Shown piece after piece: positions 26,793-37,701 of a DNA stretch of 64,000 nucleotides. The notes under the pieces were generated by a model. It was not told where the DNA came from and did not search any database. It saw nothing but the letters and a program-made list of their open reading frames with translations. Position 1 is the stretch's first letter. The number at the start of each line of letters is the position of its first letter. Source of the DNA: Angustibacter sp049994355. Its GTDB lineage: Bacteria; Actinomycetota; Actinomycetes; Actinomycetales; Angustibacteraceae. The DNA lies in the NCBI RefSeq assembly GCF_049994355.1, contig NZ_CP188257.1, positions 4,278,001 to 4,342,000 on the forward strand, in the 5' to 3' direction. Made by a program: the position numbers and the translations under genes.

Positions 26793-27421
26793 CCGTGGAC
26801 CTCCTCGGCCTGCGAGTCGACCCAGGCCTGCTGGTCCGGGGTGGCCTTCACGACCTCGCCACGGTAGTAGTCCTTGTCGGTCTTGCCCGCCGGCATCGGG
26901 TGCGGCGGGGGGAGCATCCCGCTCTGCAGCGGAGCGAGCAGCTGGTCCTTCTCGAAGATCAGCTTGCCGCGGGTGTCGTCGGCGAGCTCGTACTCGTTCG
27001 TCATGGTCAGCGCACGCGTCGGGCAGGCCTCGATGCACAGCCCGCAGAAGATGCAGCGCAGGTAGTTGATCTGGTAGACGCGCCCGTACCGCTCGCCCGG
27101 CGAGAACCGGCCGGCCTCGGTGTTGTCGGCGCCCTCGACGTAGATGGCGTCCGCAGGGCAGGCCCACGCGCACAGCTCGCAGCCGATGCACTTCTCCAAG
27201 CCGTCCGGGTGACGGTTGAGCTGGTGCCGGCCGTGGTACCGCGGCTCGGTCGGGCGCGGCTTCTCGGGGTACTCCTCGGTGGCCACCTTGCGGAACATGG
27301 TGGAGAAGCTCACGCCGAACCCGGCGACCTGCGGGGCCAGCCGCGGCAGCACCCCGCGCGGCTCGCCCTTGTTCGGCTCGCGCCACTCGGCGCGGCCACG
27401 TCCAGTGGACTCGTCAGCCAC
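26789..27421 (-). CDS. nuoI: NADH-quinone oxidoreductase subunit I (two 4Fe-4S clusters)
   Basis: A 210-residue ferredoxin-like subunit. Both motifs are complete: CIGCELCAWACPADAIYVEG and CIFCGLCIEACPTRALTMTN. GTG start at 27421 overlapping nuoH by 8 bases. The first 60 residues carry the amphipathic helices that lie on the membrane (GFGVSFSTMFRKVATEEYPE). Confidence 0.96.
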   Translation of the reverse strand: MADESTGRGRAEWREPNKGEPRGVLPRLAPQVAGFGVSFSTMFRKVATEEYPEKPRPTEPRYHGRHQLNRHPDGLEKCIGCELCAWACPADAIYVEGADNTEAGRFSPGERYGRVYQINYLRCIFCGLCIEACPTRALTMTNEYELADDTRGKLIFEKDQLLAPLQSGMLPPPHPMPAGKTDKDYYRGEVVKATPDQQAWVDSQAEEVHG

Positions 27422-28751
27422 GGGGATCCTCCTCGGGCAGGGTCTCGTCGTTACCGGACGCAGTCAGCGCGGCGACCTTCGGGCGCGATCCCCGGGTGAC
27501 CAACAGGGTCTGCCCGGGCAGCGGTGGCACGGGGTGCCCGCCCGCGAACGGGTCGACCTCGCCCAGCGTCCAGCCGGCCTGATCCTCCTCGTCCGTGGCC
27601 CGCGTCGCGTCGATCACCCAGACGACCGCGATGGCGATCACCCCGACGACGGCGATGCCCAGGAACAGCTGGCGTCGAGTGATGTCGGTCATCGGCAGCG
27701 CCCGGATGGTGGCGACGCCGATGATCCACAGCAGGCTGGTCGGGATCAGGAACTTCCAGCCGAAACGCATGAACTGGTCGTAGCGCACCCGGGGCAGCGA
27801 GCCGCGCACCCAGACGAAGAAGAACAGGAACATCCACAGCTTGATGACGAACCAGAGGAGCGGCCACCAGCCCTCGTTGAACATCCCGTCGTTGACCGCG
27901 GACAGCGGCCACGGTGCGCGCCACCCGCCGAGGAACAACGTGGTCGCGAGCGCCGAGACGGTGACCATGTTGACGTACTCGGCCAGGAAGAACAGCGCGA
28001 ACTTCAGCGAGGAGTACTCGGTGTGGAACCCGCCGGTCAGCTCGCCCTCGCCCTCGGCCAGGTCGAACGGCAGGCGGTTGGTCTCACCGAGCATCGTGAT
28101 CACGTAGACCACGAACGAGAAGATCGCCGAGATGATGAACCACTGGTGGCGCTGCTCGTAGACGATCTCGGACGTCGACATCGACCCCGCGTACAGGAAG
28201 ATCGGCACCAGGGACAGGCCCATCGCGATCTCGTAGCTGACGATCTGCGCGGACGAGCGCAGCCCACCGAGCAGCGGGTACGTCGAGCCGGACGACCAGC
28301 CGGCCAGCAGGATGCCGTAGACGCCGACGCTCGCGACGGCCAGCACGAAGATGACCGCGACCGGGATGTCGGTGAGCTGCAACGGGGTCAGGTGCCCGAA
28401 GACGTACACCGACGGCCCGAACGGGATGATCGCGAAGGCGACGAAGCAGCAGCTGGCGGCGATGATCGGCGCCGCGATGAAGACCGCCTTGTGGGCGTTC
28501 TTCGGGATGATGTCTTCCTTCAACGCGAGCTTGATGCCGTCCGCGAGGGTCTGCAGCAGGCCGAAGGGACCGGTGCGGTTCGGGCCGGGACGCTGCTGCA
28601 TCCGGCCGATCACCCGGCGCTCGAACCAGATCAGCAGCAGCGTAGTGACGACCAGGAAGACGAAGATCAGCAGCGCCTTGACCAGCACCAGCCACCACGT
28701 GTCCTGGCTGAAGTCGGCCGCGCCGTCGGCGGTGATCAGGGCGGTGGTCAT
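27414..28751 (-). CDS. nuoH: NADH-quinone oxidoreductase subunit H
   Basis: A 445-residue quinone-channel subunit. RVIGRMQQRPGPNRTGPFGL followed by LQTLADGIKLALKEDI, SYEIAMGLSLVPI, and GETNRLPFDLAEGEGELTGG with FHTEYSSLKFALFFLAEYVN are the canonical Q-site loops. The C-terminal about 70 residues (after VWVIDATRATDEEDQ) are a hydrophilic actinobacterial extension. It starts 4 bases inside the nuoG stop. Confidence 0.96.
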   Translation of the reverse strand: MTTALITADGAADFSQDTWWLVLVKALLIFVFLVVTTLLLIWFERRVIGRMQQRPGPNRTGPFGLLQTLADGIKLALKEDIIPKNAHKAVFIAAPIIAASCCFVAFAIIPFGPSVYVFGHLTPLQLTDIPVAVIFVLAVASVGVYGILLAGWSSGSTYPLLGGLRSSAQIVSYEIAMGLSLVPIFLYAGSMSTSEIVYEQRHQWFIISAIFSFVVYVITMLGETNRLPFDLAEGEGELTGGFHTEYSSLKFALFFLAEYVNMVTVSALATTLFLGGWRAPWPLSAVNDGMFNEGWWPLLWFVIKLWMFLFFFVWVRGSLPRVRYDQFMRFGWKFLIPTSLLWIIGVATIRALPMTDITRRQLFLGIAVVGVIAIAVVWVIDATRATDEEDQAGWTLGEVDPFAGGHPVPPLPGQTLLVTRGSRPKVAALTASGNDETLPEEDPRG

Positions 28752-31212
28752 GCCAGTTCACCTCCCCGGCTCAGCGTGACGACGGAGCCGACATCGGCCC
28801 CCAGGGTGGATCGGACCGCGAAGCCGGTCTGGTTGGTGGGCAGCCAGACGACGCGGTCCGGCAGGTCGGTGACGACGACCGGCAGCGTCAACGTGCCGCG
28901 GTCGGTGCCGACGGCCAGCAGCTCGCCGTCCGCCAGTCCGACCTCGGCCGCGGTCGTCGCGGACAGCCTGGCCACCGGACGGCGCGCGGTGCCGGCCAGC
29001 CACGGCTCGCCGTCCTGCAGCCGACCGGCGTCCAGCAGCTGGTGCCAGGTGGCCAGCACGGCCTGGTTCGGCCCGACGGCCGGCGGGGTCGACGGGTCGA
29101 CGGACGGCGCCGCCGCCCGCTCGCCGTCCCAGACGGCGATCTCGGCGGCCTCGGAGCGGACAGCGTCCAGCGAGCGCAGCCCGAGCTGGACGCCCAGCTC
29201 GTCGGCCAGCATGTCGAGAACCCGGTAGTCGCTGTTGGCGCTGGACTCCAGCACCGTCCCGAACGGGCGCTCGCGACCCTCGAAGTTCCAGAACGTGCCG
29301 CTCTTCTCGGCGGCCGGGGCGACCGGCAGCACGACGTCCGCGCGCTCGGTCACGGCGCTCGGTCGCAGCTCCAGCGAGACGACGAAGCCGGCGGCGTCCA
29401 GCGCGTCCAGTGCCGCCTGCGGGTCCGGCAGGTCGGCGGGGTCGACGCCACCCACGACCAGACCACCGAGCTCGCCGGTGCTGACCGCCTTGAGCATCTC
29501 GCCGGTGTCGCGACCCTCGTCGAACGGCAGGTGGTCCACACCCCAGGCCGCCGCGAGGTCGACCCGCGCGGACGCATCGCCCACCGGACGGGCGCCGGGC
29601 AGCAGGTTGGGCAGCGCGCCGGCCTCGACCGCGCCGCGTTCACCGGCTCGGCGGGGCACCCAGGCGAGCCGGGCACCGGTCACGTCGGCCAGCCGCAGGA
29701 CGGCGGACAGTGCACCGGGCACGGTGGCCATCCGCTCACCGACCAGGATCACCGACCCGTTGGTGTGCAACAGCTTCGTGGTGTCGGCGACCTCGATTGC
29801 ACCGTCCGCGATGGCGGCGACCACCTCGGCCTCAGTGCCCGGGCCGGCCGGCACCAGGCGACCGCTGAGCTTGTCCAGCCCGCGAGTCGCCCAGCTGGCC
29901 ACCGAGACAACGTGCTGACCGTGCTTGCGCACCGCCTTGCGCAGGCGCAGGAAGACGATCGGCGACTCCTCCTCGGGCTCGAACCCGACCAGCAGCACGG
30001 CCGGGGCAGCCTCGAGCTCGGCGAAGTCGACACCCTCGGCCCCGACCCAGGCGCCGGCGACGGCGTGCGCGAGGAACTCCGCCTCCTCCGCCGAGTGCGG
30101 GCGGGCGCGGAAGTCGACGTCGTTGGTGTCCAGCGCGACGCGGGCGAACTTGGCGTAGGCGTAGGCGTCCTCGTGGGTGACCCGACCGCCGGTCAGCACG
30201 CCGACCCCACCGGCCTCGCGGGCCGCCGCAAGCCCCTGTGCCGCAACGGCCAGCGCCTCGGGCCAGGACGCGATGTGCAGTTCGCCGGTCTCGACGTCGC
30301 GAACCATCGGGTGGGTCAACCGCTCGCTCGTCGCGTACTGGAAGGCCCAGCGACCCTTGTCGCAGTTCCATTCCTCGTTGACCTGCGGGTCGTCCAGCGC
30401 CATCCGGCGCAACACCACGCCGCGACGGGCGTCGGTGCGGATCGCGCAGCCCGACGCGCAGTGCTCGCACACGCTCGGCGTGGACTTCAGGTCGAACGGA
30501 CGGGAGCGGAACCGGTACGCCGCACCGGTCAGCGCCCCGACCGGGCAGATCTGCACGGTGTTGCCGCTGAAGTAGCTCTCGAACGGGTGCTTGGCGTAGA
30601 TGCCGATCTGCTGCAGGGCACCCCGCTCGACCAGCTCGATGAACGGGTCACCGGCGATCTGCTTGCTGAACCGGGTGCACCGCGCGCACAGCACGCAGCG
30701 GTCGCGGTCCAGCAGCACCTGGCTGGAGATGTGCACCGGCTTCGGGAACGTGCGCTTGACCCCGGCGAAGCGGGACTCGCTGCGGCCGTTGGACATCGCC
30801 TGGTTCTGCAGCGGGCACTCGCCGCCCTTGTCGCAGACCGGGCAGTCCAGCGGGTGGTTGATCAGCAGCAGCTCCATCACGCCGTGCTGCGCCTTGTCGG
30901 CGACCGGCGACGTGTGCTGGGTCTTGACCACCATGCCCTCGCCGACCGCGAGCGTGCACGAGGCCTGCGGCTTCGGCATCGGACGCGGGGTGCCGTCCGG
31001 GCCGGGCATCGAGACCTCGACCAGGCACTGGCGGCAGGCGCCGACCGGCTCCAGCAGGGGGTGGTCGCAGAACCGCGGGATCTGGACGCCGATCTGCTCG
31101 GCGGCGCGGATCACCAGGGTGCCCTTGGGTACCTCGACGTCGGCACCGTCGATGGTCAGCCGGACGTGGTCGTCGCGGGTCGCGGCCGGGCCGCCGGTGG
31201 GTGTGGTGACGG

Positions 31213-31216
<4 letters not shown>
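28748..31216 (-). CDS. nuoG: NADH-quinone oxidoreductase subunit G (iron-sulfur)
   Basis: An 822-residue peripheral subunit. N-terminal 2Fe-2S ferredoxin ligands are in RFCDHPLLEPVGACRQCLVE; the His-ligated cluster in HPLDCPVCDKGGECPLQ; 4Fe-4S ligands in DRCVLCARCTRF and ICPVGALTG. A further CxxCxxxC (CEHCASGC) followed exactly 27 residues later by Cys (EEWNCDKGRW) matches the off-pathway N7 ligand set. The remainder is the degenerate molybdopterin-oxidoreductase domain. It overlaps nuoF and nuoH by 4 bases each. Confidence 0.96.
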
Positions 31217-32544
<1,328 letters not shown>

Positions 32545-32546
32545 GC

Positions 32547-33413
32547 TCAGTCCTCCTTCGCCTTCTTGGACGACGCCTGCTTCGCTGTCGAAGTCTTCGC
32601 CGCGCCCTTGTCGCCCTGCGCCACGGCGGCGTCGTTCGCGCTCGGCGCGTCCGGCTGGGCGACGTGCTCGGCCGCGACCTGCTCGACCGGCGGCGACGAG
32701 GGCGGCAGTCCGTTGGACTCCGGCGCCGTCCAGCCCTTCTCCCGAGCCAGCTTCAGGCCCTCGAGCGAGGGACCGGCCGCGCCGACCCCCTCGTCCGCGA
32801 GGCCGTCGGAGAACCCCGCGAGCGTGCGGGAGACCTGCTTGAACGTGCACACCTTCGACGCGCCGCGGCTGGGCCGGACGTCGGCGCCGGACCTCAGCTC
32901 GTCGACCAGGTCACGGGCGCTGGACGGCGTCTGGTTGTCGAAGAACTCCCAGTTGACCATCACCACGGGCGCGAAGTCGCAGGCGGCGTTGCACTCCACC
33001 CGCTCCAGCGTGATCGCGCCGTCCTCGGTGGTCTCGTCGTGGCCGACGTCCAGGTGGTCCGACAGCGTGTCGAAGATCTGGTCGCCGCCCATGATCGCGC
33101 ACAGCGTGTTGGTGCAGACGCCGACGGTGTAGGTGCCGTTGGGGTGGCGCTTGTACTGGGTGTAGAAGGTCGCGACGCCGGCCACCTCGGCGGTGGTCAG
33201 GTCCAGCTGGCTGGCGCAGAACTCCACGCCGCGCTGACTGACGAAACCTTCCTCGCTCTGCATCAGGTGCAGCAGCGGCAGCAGCGCGGAGCGCTTCTGC
33301 GGGTAGCGCGCGATGATCAGCTCGGCGTCCGCCTCCAGGCGTGCGCGCACATCGTCGGCAAAGGTGTCGGCGCCGTCCTGGGCGACGAACGTCGCCTGGT
33401 ACTCCGCGGGCAT
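32547..33413 (-). CDS. nuoE: NADH-quinone oxidoreductase subunit E (2Fe-2S)
   Basis: A 288-residue subunit. Thioredoxin-like 2Fe-2S ligands: CTNTLC and, 36 residues on, CNAAC. The conserved domain ends near residue 190; the C-terminal about 95 residues are low-complexity (SSPPVEQVAAEHVAQPD, then KTSTAKQASSKKAKED), well beyond the usual 160-240-residue length. The start overlaps the nuoD stop (TGATG). Confidence 0.95.
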   Translation of the reverse strand: MPAEYQATFVAQDGADTFADDVRARLEADAELIIARYPQKRSALLPLLHLMQSEEGFVSQRGVEFCASQLDLTTAEVAGVATFYTQYKRHPNGTYTVGVCTNTLCAIMGGDQIFDTLSDHLDVGHDETTEDGAITLERVECNAACDFAPVVMVNWEFFDNQTPSSARDLVDELRSGADVRPSRGASKVCTFKQVSRTLAGFSDGLADEGVGAAGPSLEGLKLAREKGWTAPESNGLPPSSPPVEQVAAEHVAQPDAPSANDAAVAQGDKGAAKTSTAKQASSKKAKED

Positions 33414-34792
33414 CAGCGGTCCACCCCTCCCATCACCGGGTCGATAGAAGCGACGGCGACGATGACGTCGGCGAGCTGGCCGCCCTCGCACATCGCCGCG
33501 GTCGCCTGCAGGTTGTTGAAGCTGGGGTCGCGGAAATGCGCGCGGTAGGGCCGCGTGCCGCCGTCGCTGACCAGGTGGACGCCGAGCTCCCCCTTGGGGG
33601 ACTCGACCGCCTGGTACACCTGGCCGGCGGGCACCCGGAAGCCCTCGGTGACCAGCTTGAAGTGGTGGATCAGGGCCTCCATCGAGCTGCCCATGATGTT
33701 GCGGATGTGGTCCAGGCTGTTGCCCATGCCGTCGCTGCCGATGGCGAGCTGCGCAGGCCAGGCGATCTTCTTGTCCTCGACCATCACCGGCCCGGGCGTG
33801 TTCTGCAGCCGGTCCACGGCCTGCTCGATGATCGACAGCGACTCGTAGCACTCGTCCAGCCGGATGCACAGCCGCCCGTAGGCGTCGCAGGAGTCCCGCG
33901 TCATGACCTCGAACTCGTAGGTCTCGTAGCCGCAGTAGGGCTCCGTCTTGCGCAGGTCGTGCGGCAGGCCGGTCGAGCGTAGGATCGGGCCGGTGATGCC
34001 GAGGGCGATGCAACCGGTCAGGTCGAGGTAGCCGACGTCCACCGTGCGGCCCTTCAGGACGGGGTTCTCCAGCAGGAGGGCCTCCAGCTCGCCCATCCCC
34101 CGGCGGACCGCCGGAACCATGTCGCGGATCAGGTCGATCGCACCGGGCGGGAGGTCCTGCGCGACACCGCCGGGACGGATGTAGGCGTTGTTCATCCGCA
34201 GGCCGGTGACGTTCTCGATCACCTTGAGCACCCGCTCGCGCTCGCGAAACCCGACGGTCATCACCGTGGTGGCGCCCATCTCCATGCCGCCGGTCGCGGT
34301 GGCCACCAGGTGCGAGGAGATCCGGGTCAGCTCCATCATCAGCACCCGGATGATCGACGCTCGCTCGGGGACCTGGTCGGCGATCCCGAGGAGCCGCTCG
34401 ATCCCGAGGCAGTAGGCGGCCTCCTGGAACATCGGCGTGAGGTAGTCCATCCGCGTGCAGAAGGTCACGCCCTGCGTCCAGGTGCGGAACTCCATGTTCT
34501 TCTCGATGCCGGTGTGCAGGTAGCCGATCCCGGCACGGGCCTCGGTGACGGACTCGCCGTCGATCTCGAGGATGAGTCGGAGCACGCCGTGCGTCGACGG
34601 GTGCTGCGGACCCATGTTGACGACGATGCGCTCCTCGCCGAGGGCGGCTGCCTCCTCGGCGACGTCGTCCCAGTCACCGCCGGCCGCGTTGAAGACCGCG
34701 CCGTCCGAGGGGCCCTCGGGGTCGGTGATGCCGTACGGGTCGGAGTGGCCGGCCGGCGCGGCCGCGCCGGTGTGGACCGTCTGGTCGCTCAT
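33413..34792 (-). CDS. nuoD: NADH-quinone oxidoreductase subunit D
   Basis: A 459-residue 49-kDa-type subunit that forms the quinone pocket with NuoB. NMGPQHPSTHGVLRLILEID (with the HxxxH-type motif for quinone), YLHTGIEKNMEFRTWTQ, FCTRMDYLTPM and the C-terminal DPVMGGVDR are intact. It is the only nuoD in the window; if the second complex I uses a D subunit from here it must share this one. The N-terminal 50 residues are a variable acidic tail. Confidence 0.96.
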   Translation of the reverse strand: MSDQTVHTGAAAPAGHSDPYGITDPEGPSDGAVFNAAGGDWDDVAEEAAALGEERIVVNMGPQHPSTHGVLRLILEIDGESVTEARAGIGYLHTGIEKNMEFRTWTQGVTFCTRMDYLTPMFQEAAYCLGIERLLGIADQVPERASIIRVLMMELTRISSHLVATATGGMEMGATTVMTVGFRERERVLKVIENVTGLRMNNAYIRPGGVAQDLPPGAIDLIRDMVPAVRRGMGELEALLLENPVLKGRTVDVGYLDLTGCIALGITGPILRSTGLPHDLRKTEPYCGYETYEFEVMTRDSCDAYGRLCIRLDECYESLSIIEQAVDRLQNTPGPVMVEDKKIAWPAQLAIGSDGMGNSLDHIRNIMGSSMEALIHHFKLVTEGFRVPAGQVYQAVESPKGELGVHLVSDGGTRPYRAHFRDPSFNNLQATAAMCEGGQLADVIVAVASIDPVMGGVDR

Positions 34793-35534
34793 CAGCTGTA
34801 CGACCTCCGCTCGTCGGGCGGCGGGATCTGCGCGCCCTTGTACTCGACGGGGATGCCGCCGAGGGGGTAGTCCTTGCGCTGTGGGTGGCCGGGCCAGTCG
34901 TCCGGCATCAGGATGCGGGTCAGGGCAGGATGCCCGACGAACTCGATGCCGAACATGTCCCAGGTCTCGCGCTCGTGCCAGTCGTTGCCCGGCCAGACGC
35001 TCACCACAGACGGGATCCGCCGGTCGTCGTCCGGGCAGGTGACCTCGAGCCGGACCCGACGTCCGCCGTTGGTGATGGACAGCAGGTGGTACACCGCGTG
35101 CAGCTCACGACCGCTCTGCTCGGGGTAGTGCACCCCGCTGACGCCGGAGCAGATCTCGAACCGCAGAGTGGGCTCGTCACGCATCAGGCGGGCCACCACC
35201 GGCAGCGACTCGCGGCGCACGTGGACGGTCAGCTCGCCGTGCTCCAGGACGACCTTCTCGATCGCCTCGTCGAACGTCGACCCCGCGTCGTCCAACGCGA
35301 TGGCCAGGTCGTTCGCCGCACCCTCGAACCAGCCGGGCAGCGGGCGCTCGGCCGGTGCACCGAAGGCCACCGGACGGACCAGACCGCCATAGCCCGACGT
35401 GTCCCCCGAGCCGCTGGCACCGAACATGCCGGTTCGCACCTCGAGGACCTCGGCACCGGCCTCGGCGCGGGCCACCTCGGACGAGGTGGCGCCGCCTTCC
35501 TGGGCCTGCCGGGCTTCGGGCTTCTCGTCGTCGC

Positions 35535-35538
<4 letters not shown>
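34792..35538 (-). CDS. nuoC: NADH-quinone oxidoreductase subunit C
   Basis: A 248-residue 30-kDa-type subunit. Fingerprint NDWHERETWDMFGIEFVGHP and the C-terminal DWPGHPQRKDYPLGGIPVEY are present. ATG 35538 overlaps the nuoB stop. About 100 N-terminal residues are variable, with a glycine-rich stretch (GASGSGDTSGYGG). Single-base overlap with nuoD. Confidence 0.95.
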
Positions 35539-36089
<551 letters not shown>

Positions 36090-36096
36090 CTAGACC

Positions 36097-36456
36097 TCAG
36101 TCCCAGTCCAGCCCACCGCGACGCCACACGTAGGCGTACGCGATGAACACGGTGAGGATGAACAGCACCATCTCGACCAGGGCGAAGATGCCCAGCCGGT
36201 TGAACGCGACGCCGAACGGGAACAGGAACACCGACTCGATGTCGAAGATGATGAACAGCATCGCGGTCAGGAAGTACTTGACCGGGAAGCGGCCACCGCC
36301 GGCCGCGTGCGGCGACGGCTCGATGCCGCACTCGTAGGCGTCCAGCTTGGCTCTGTTGTAGCGCTTCGGGCCGGACAGCGAGCCGGCCACGATCGAGAAG
36401 ACCGCGAAGCCTGCTCCGATGGCGAACAGGACGAGGATCGGCACGTAGGGGTTCAC
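36097..36456 (-). CDS. nuoA: NADH-quinone oxidoreductase subunit A
   Basis: A 119-residue, three-helix subunit and first gene of the complete operon. The conserved LDAYECGIEPSPHAAGGGRF and FDIESVFLFPFGVAF are present. I choose GTG 36456 (reading NPYVPILVLF), which has a GGGAG site 10 bases upstream; the longer open frame encodes unconserved residues. Confidence 0.95.
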   Translation of the reverse strand: MNPYVPILVLFAIGAGFAVFSIVAGSLSGPKRYNRAKLDAYECGIEPSPHAAGGGRFPVKYFLTAMLFIIFDIESVFLFPFGVAFNRLGIFALVEMVLFILTVFIAYAYVWRRGGLDWD

Positions 36457-36518
36457 GCCGTCTCGCTCCCCTCTGTGTTCCTGGTCGTGTCTGGTCGTGC
36501 CTGCTGCAAGGCGACCCA

Positions 36519-36524
36519 ATCCTA
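36519..36524 (-). promoter_or_regulatory. Candidate nuo operon -10 box
   Basis: TAGGAT on the minus strand, about 62 bases before the nuoA GTG. The -35 region would fall at about 36542-36547, at the edge of the palindrome at 36546-36565. No consensus -35 is seen, so this is a moderate call. Confidence 0.4.
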
Positions 36525-36545
36525 GGGCCGTCGTCGCGCGGCTTC

Positions 36546-36565
36546 AGGTAAGGCATGCCTCACCT
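36546..36565. promoter_or_regulatory. 20-bp palindrome upstream of nuoA, resembling overlapping DtxR/IdeR boxes
   Basis: AGGTAAGGCA / TGCCTCACCT form a palindrome with one mismatched pair. It contains two overlapping AGG-N9-CCT arrangements, the half-site geometry of the 19-bp iron box (TTAGGTTAGSCTAACCTAA), with 13 and 12 of 19 matches. Iron control of an iron-sulfur-rich operon would make sense, but this is inference from the motif only. Confidence 0.4.
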
Positions 36566-36709
36566 TGACCGAGCGGCGCTCGCGGGGCTTGTGAGCGGCT
36601 TCACGAGCGCGGTTGGCAGTCTAGGCCCGGCACGCGAGGCGGTGACCGGCACCCTCGTCCGAAGCTGGTCGAAGTGGCGCCGGCCACCGGCGTTCGCGTC
36701 GCGTCGGGG

Positions 36710-36883
36710 TCAGTGCTTGAAGGCGTCCTTGACCTTCTCGCCGGCCTGCTTGAGGTCGGCCTCGGCCTGGTCCCCCTTGCCCTCGGCCTCCAGCCGCTCG
36801 TCGTCGCTCAACTTGCCGGCGGCCTCTTTCGCCTTGCCCTTCAGGTCTTCCGCGGTGTTCTCGAGCTTGTCGTCCTGTCCCAT
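36710..36883 (-). CDS. CsbD-family stress protein
   Basis: A 57-residue hydrophilic, lysine/glutamate-rich helical protein (DKLENTAEDLKGKAKEAAGK followed by LSDDERLEAEGKGDQAEADL), the signature of the CsbD family, members of which are general-stress (SigB-type) proteins in Gram-positive bacteria. Function unknown. A GGAGAC site precedes the ATG at 36883. It is an isolated minus-strand gene between menG and the nuo promoter region. Confidence 0.85.
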   Translation of the reverse strand: MGQDDKLENTAEDLKGKAKEAAGKLSDDERLEAEGKGDQAEADLKQAGEKVKDAFKH

Positions 36884-36958
36884 GTCGTCTCCTTCGATGG
36901 CGTCCGACCAGTCAAGACCCGCACCGGCCGGCCCGCATCCGCAACGCGTCGAAGGGGT

Positions 36959-37651
36959 TCAGGGACGACGTGCCCGGTGCAGCGCGACGACACCGCCGGA
37001 CAGGTTGCGCCACGCGACGTCCGTCCAGCCGGACTGCTGCAACCGCTTGGCCAGGCCGTCCTGGTCCGGCCAGGCGCGGATCGACTCGGCCAGGTACACG
37101 TACGACTCCGGGTTGCTGCTGACCCGCCGCGCGATCGACGGCAGGGCCCGCATCAGGTAGTTCACGTAGACGGTGCGGAACGGCGTCCACACCGGGTGGC
37201 TGAACTCGCAGACCACCAGCCGCCCGCCGGGCCGGGTGACCCGGCGCAGCTCGCGCAGCGCCTGGTCGGTGTCCACCACGTTGCGCAGCCCGAACGACAT
37301 GGTGACGGCGTCGAAGGACTTGTCCGCGAACGGCAGGCGGGTGGCGTCCCCCGCGGTGAACGACAGGTCCGGACGACGCTTCTTGCCGACCCGCAGCATG
37401 CCGAGCGAGAAGTCGGCCGGCACCACCTGCACGCCGGCGTCGGCGAAGGGCTCGCTGCTGGTGCCCGTCCCGGCGGCCAGGTCGAGCACCGTCTCACCGG
37501 GCCGCGCGTCCAGCGCGCGCACCACTGCGCGCCGCCAGAGCCGGTCCTGCCCGAGCGAGAGCACGTCGTTCGTCAGGTCGTACCGGTCGGCGACGGTGTC
37601 GAACATCGCGGCGACCTCGTCGGGACGCTTGTCCAGGTGTGCGCGGCTCAC
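36959..37651 (-). CDS. menG: Demethylmenaquinone methyltransferase
   Basis: A 230-residue SAM-dependent methyltransferase (UbiE/MenG family) that makes the last step to menaquinone. Motif I VLDLAAGTGTSSEPFADAG, then GDATRLPFADKSFDAVTMSF followed by GLRNV, and post-motif GGRLVVCEFSHP match. The GTG at 37651 begins SRAHLDKRPDEVAAMFD; a GAGGAT element lies 6 bases before it. It is divergent from menF with 50 bases between starts. Confidence 0.94.
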   Translation of the reverse strand: MSRAHLDKRPDEVAAMFDTVADRYDLTNDVLSLGQDRLWRRAVVRALDARPGETVLDLAAGTGTSSEPFADAGVQVVPADFSLGMLRVGKKRRPDLSFTAGDATRLPFADKSFDAVTMSFGLRNVVDTDQALRELRRVTRPGGRLVVCEFSHPVWTPFRTVYVNYLMRALPSIARRVSSNPESYVYLAESIRAWPDQDGLAKRLQQSGWTDVAWRNLSGGVVALHRARRP

Positions 37652-37701
37652 CCATCCATCCTCGCGCACCGGCCGAATTCGCTGACGCTTACCCTTGGCC
37701 C

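Noticed and set aside
36567..36709. Gap between the nuo promoter and csbD examined for tRNA or small RNA
   Set aside because: No cloverleaf or conserved RNA pattern could be seen; it holds no recognised feature.
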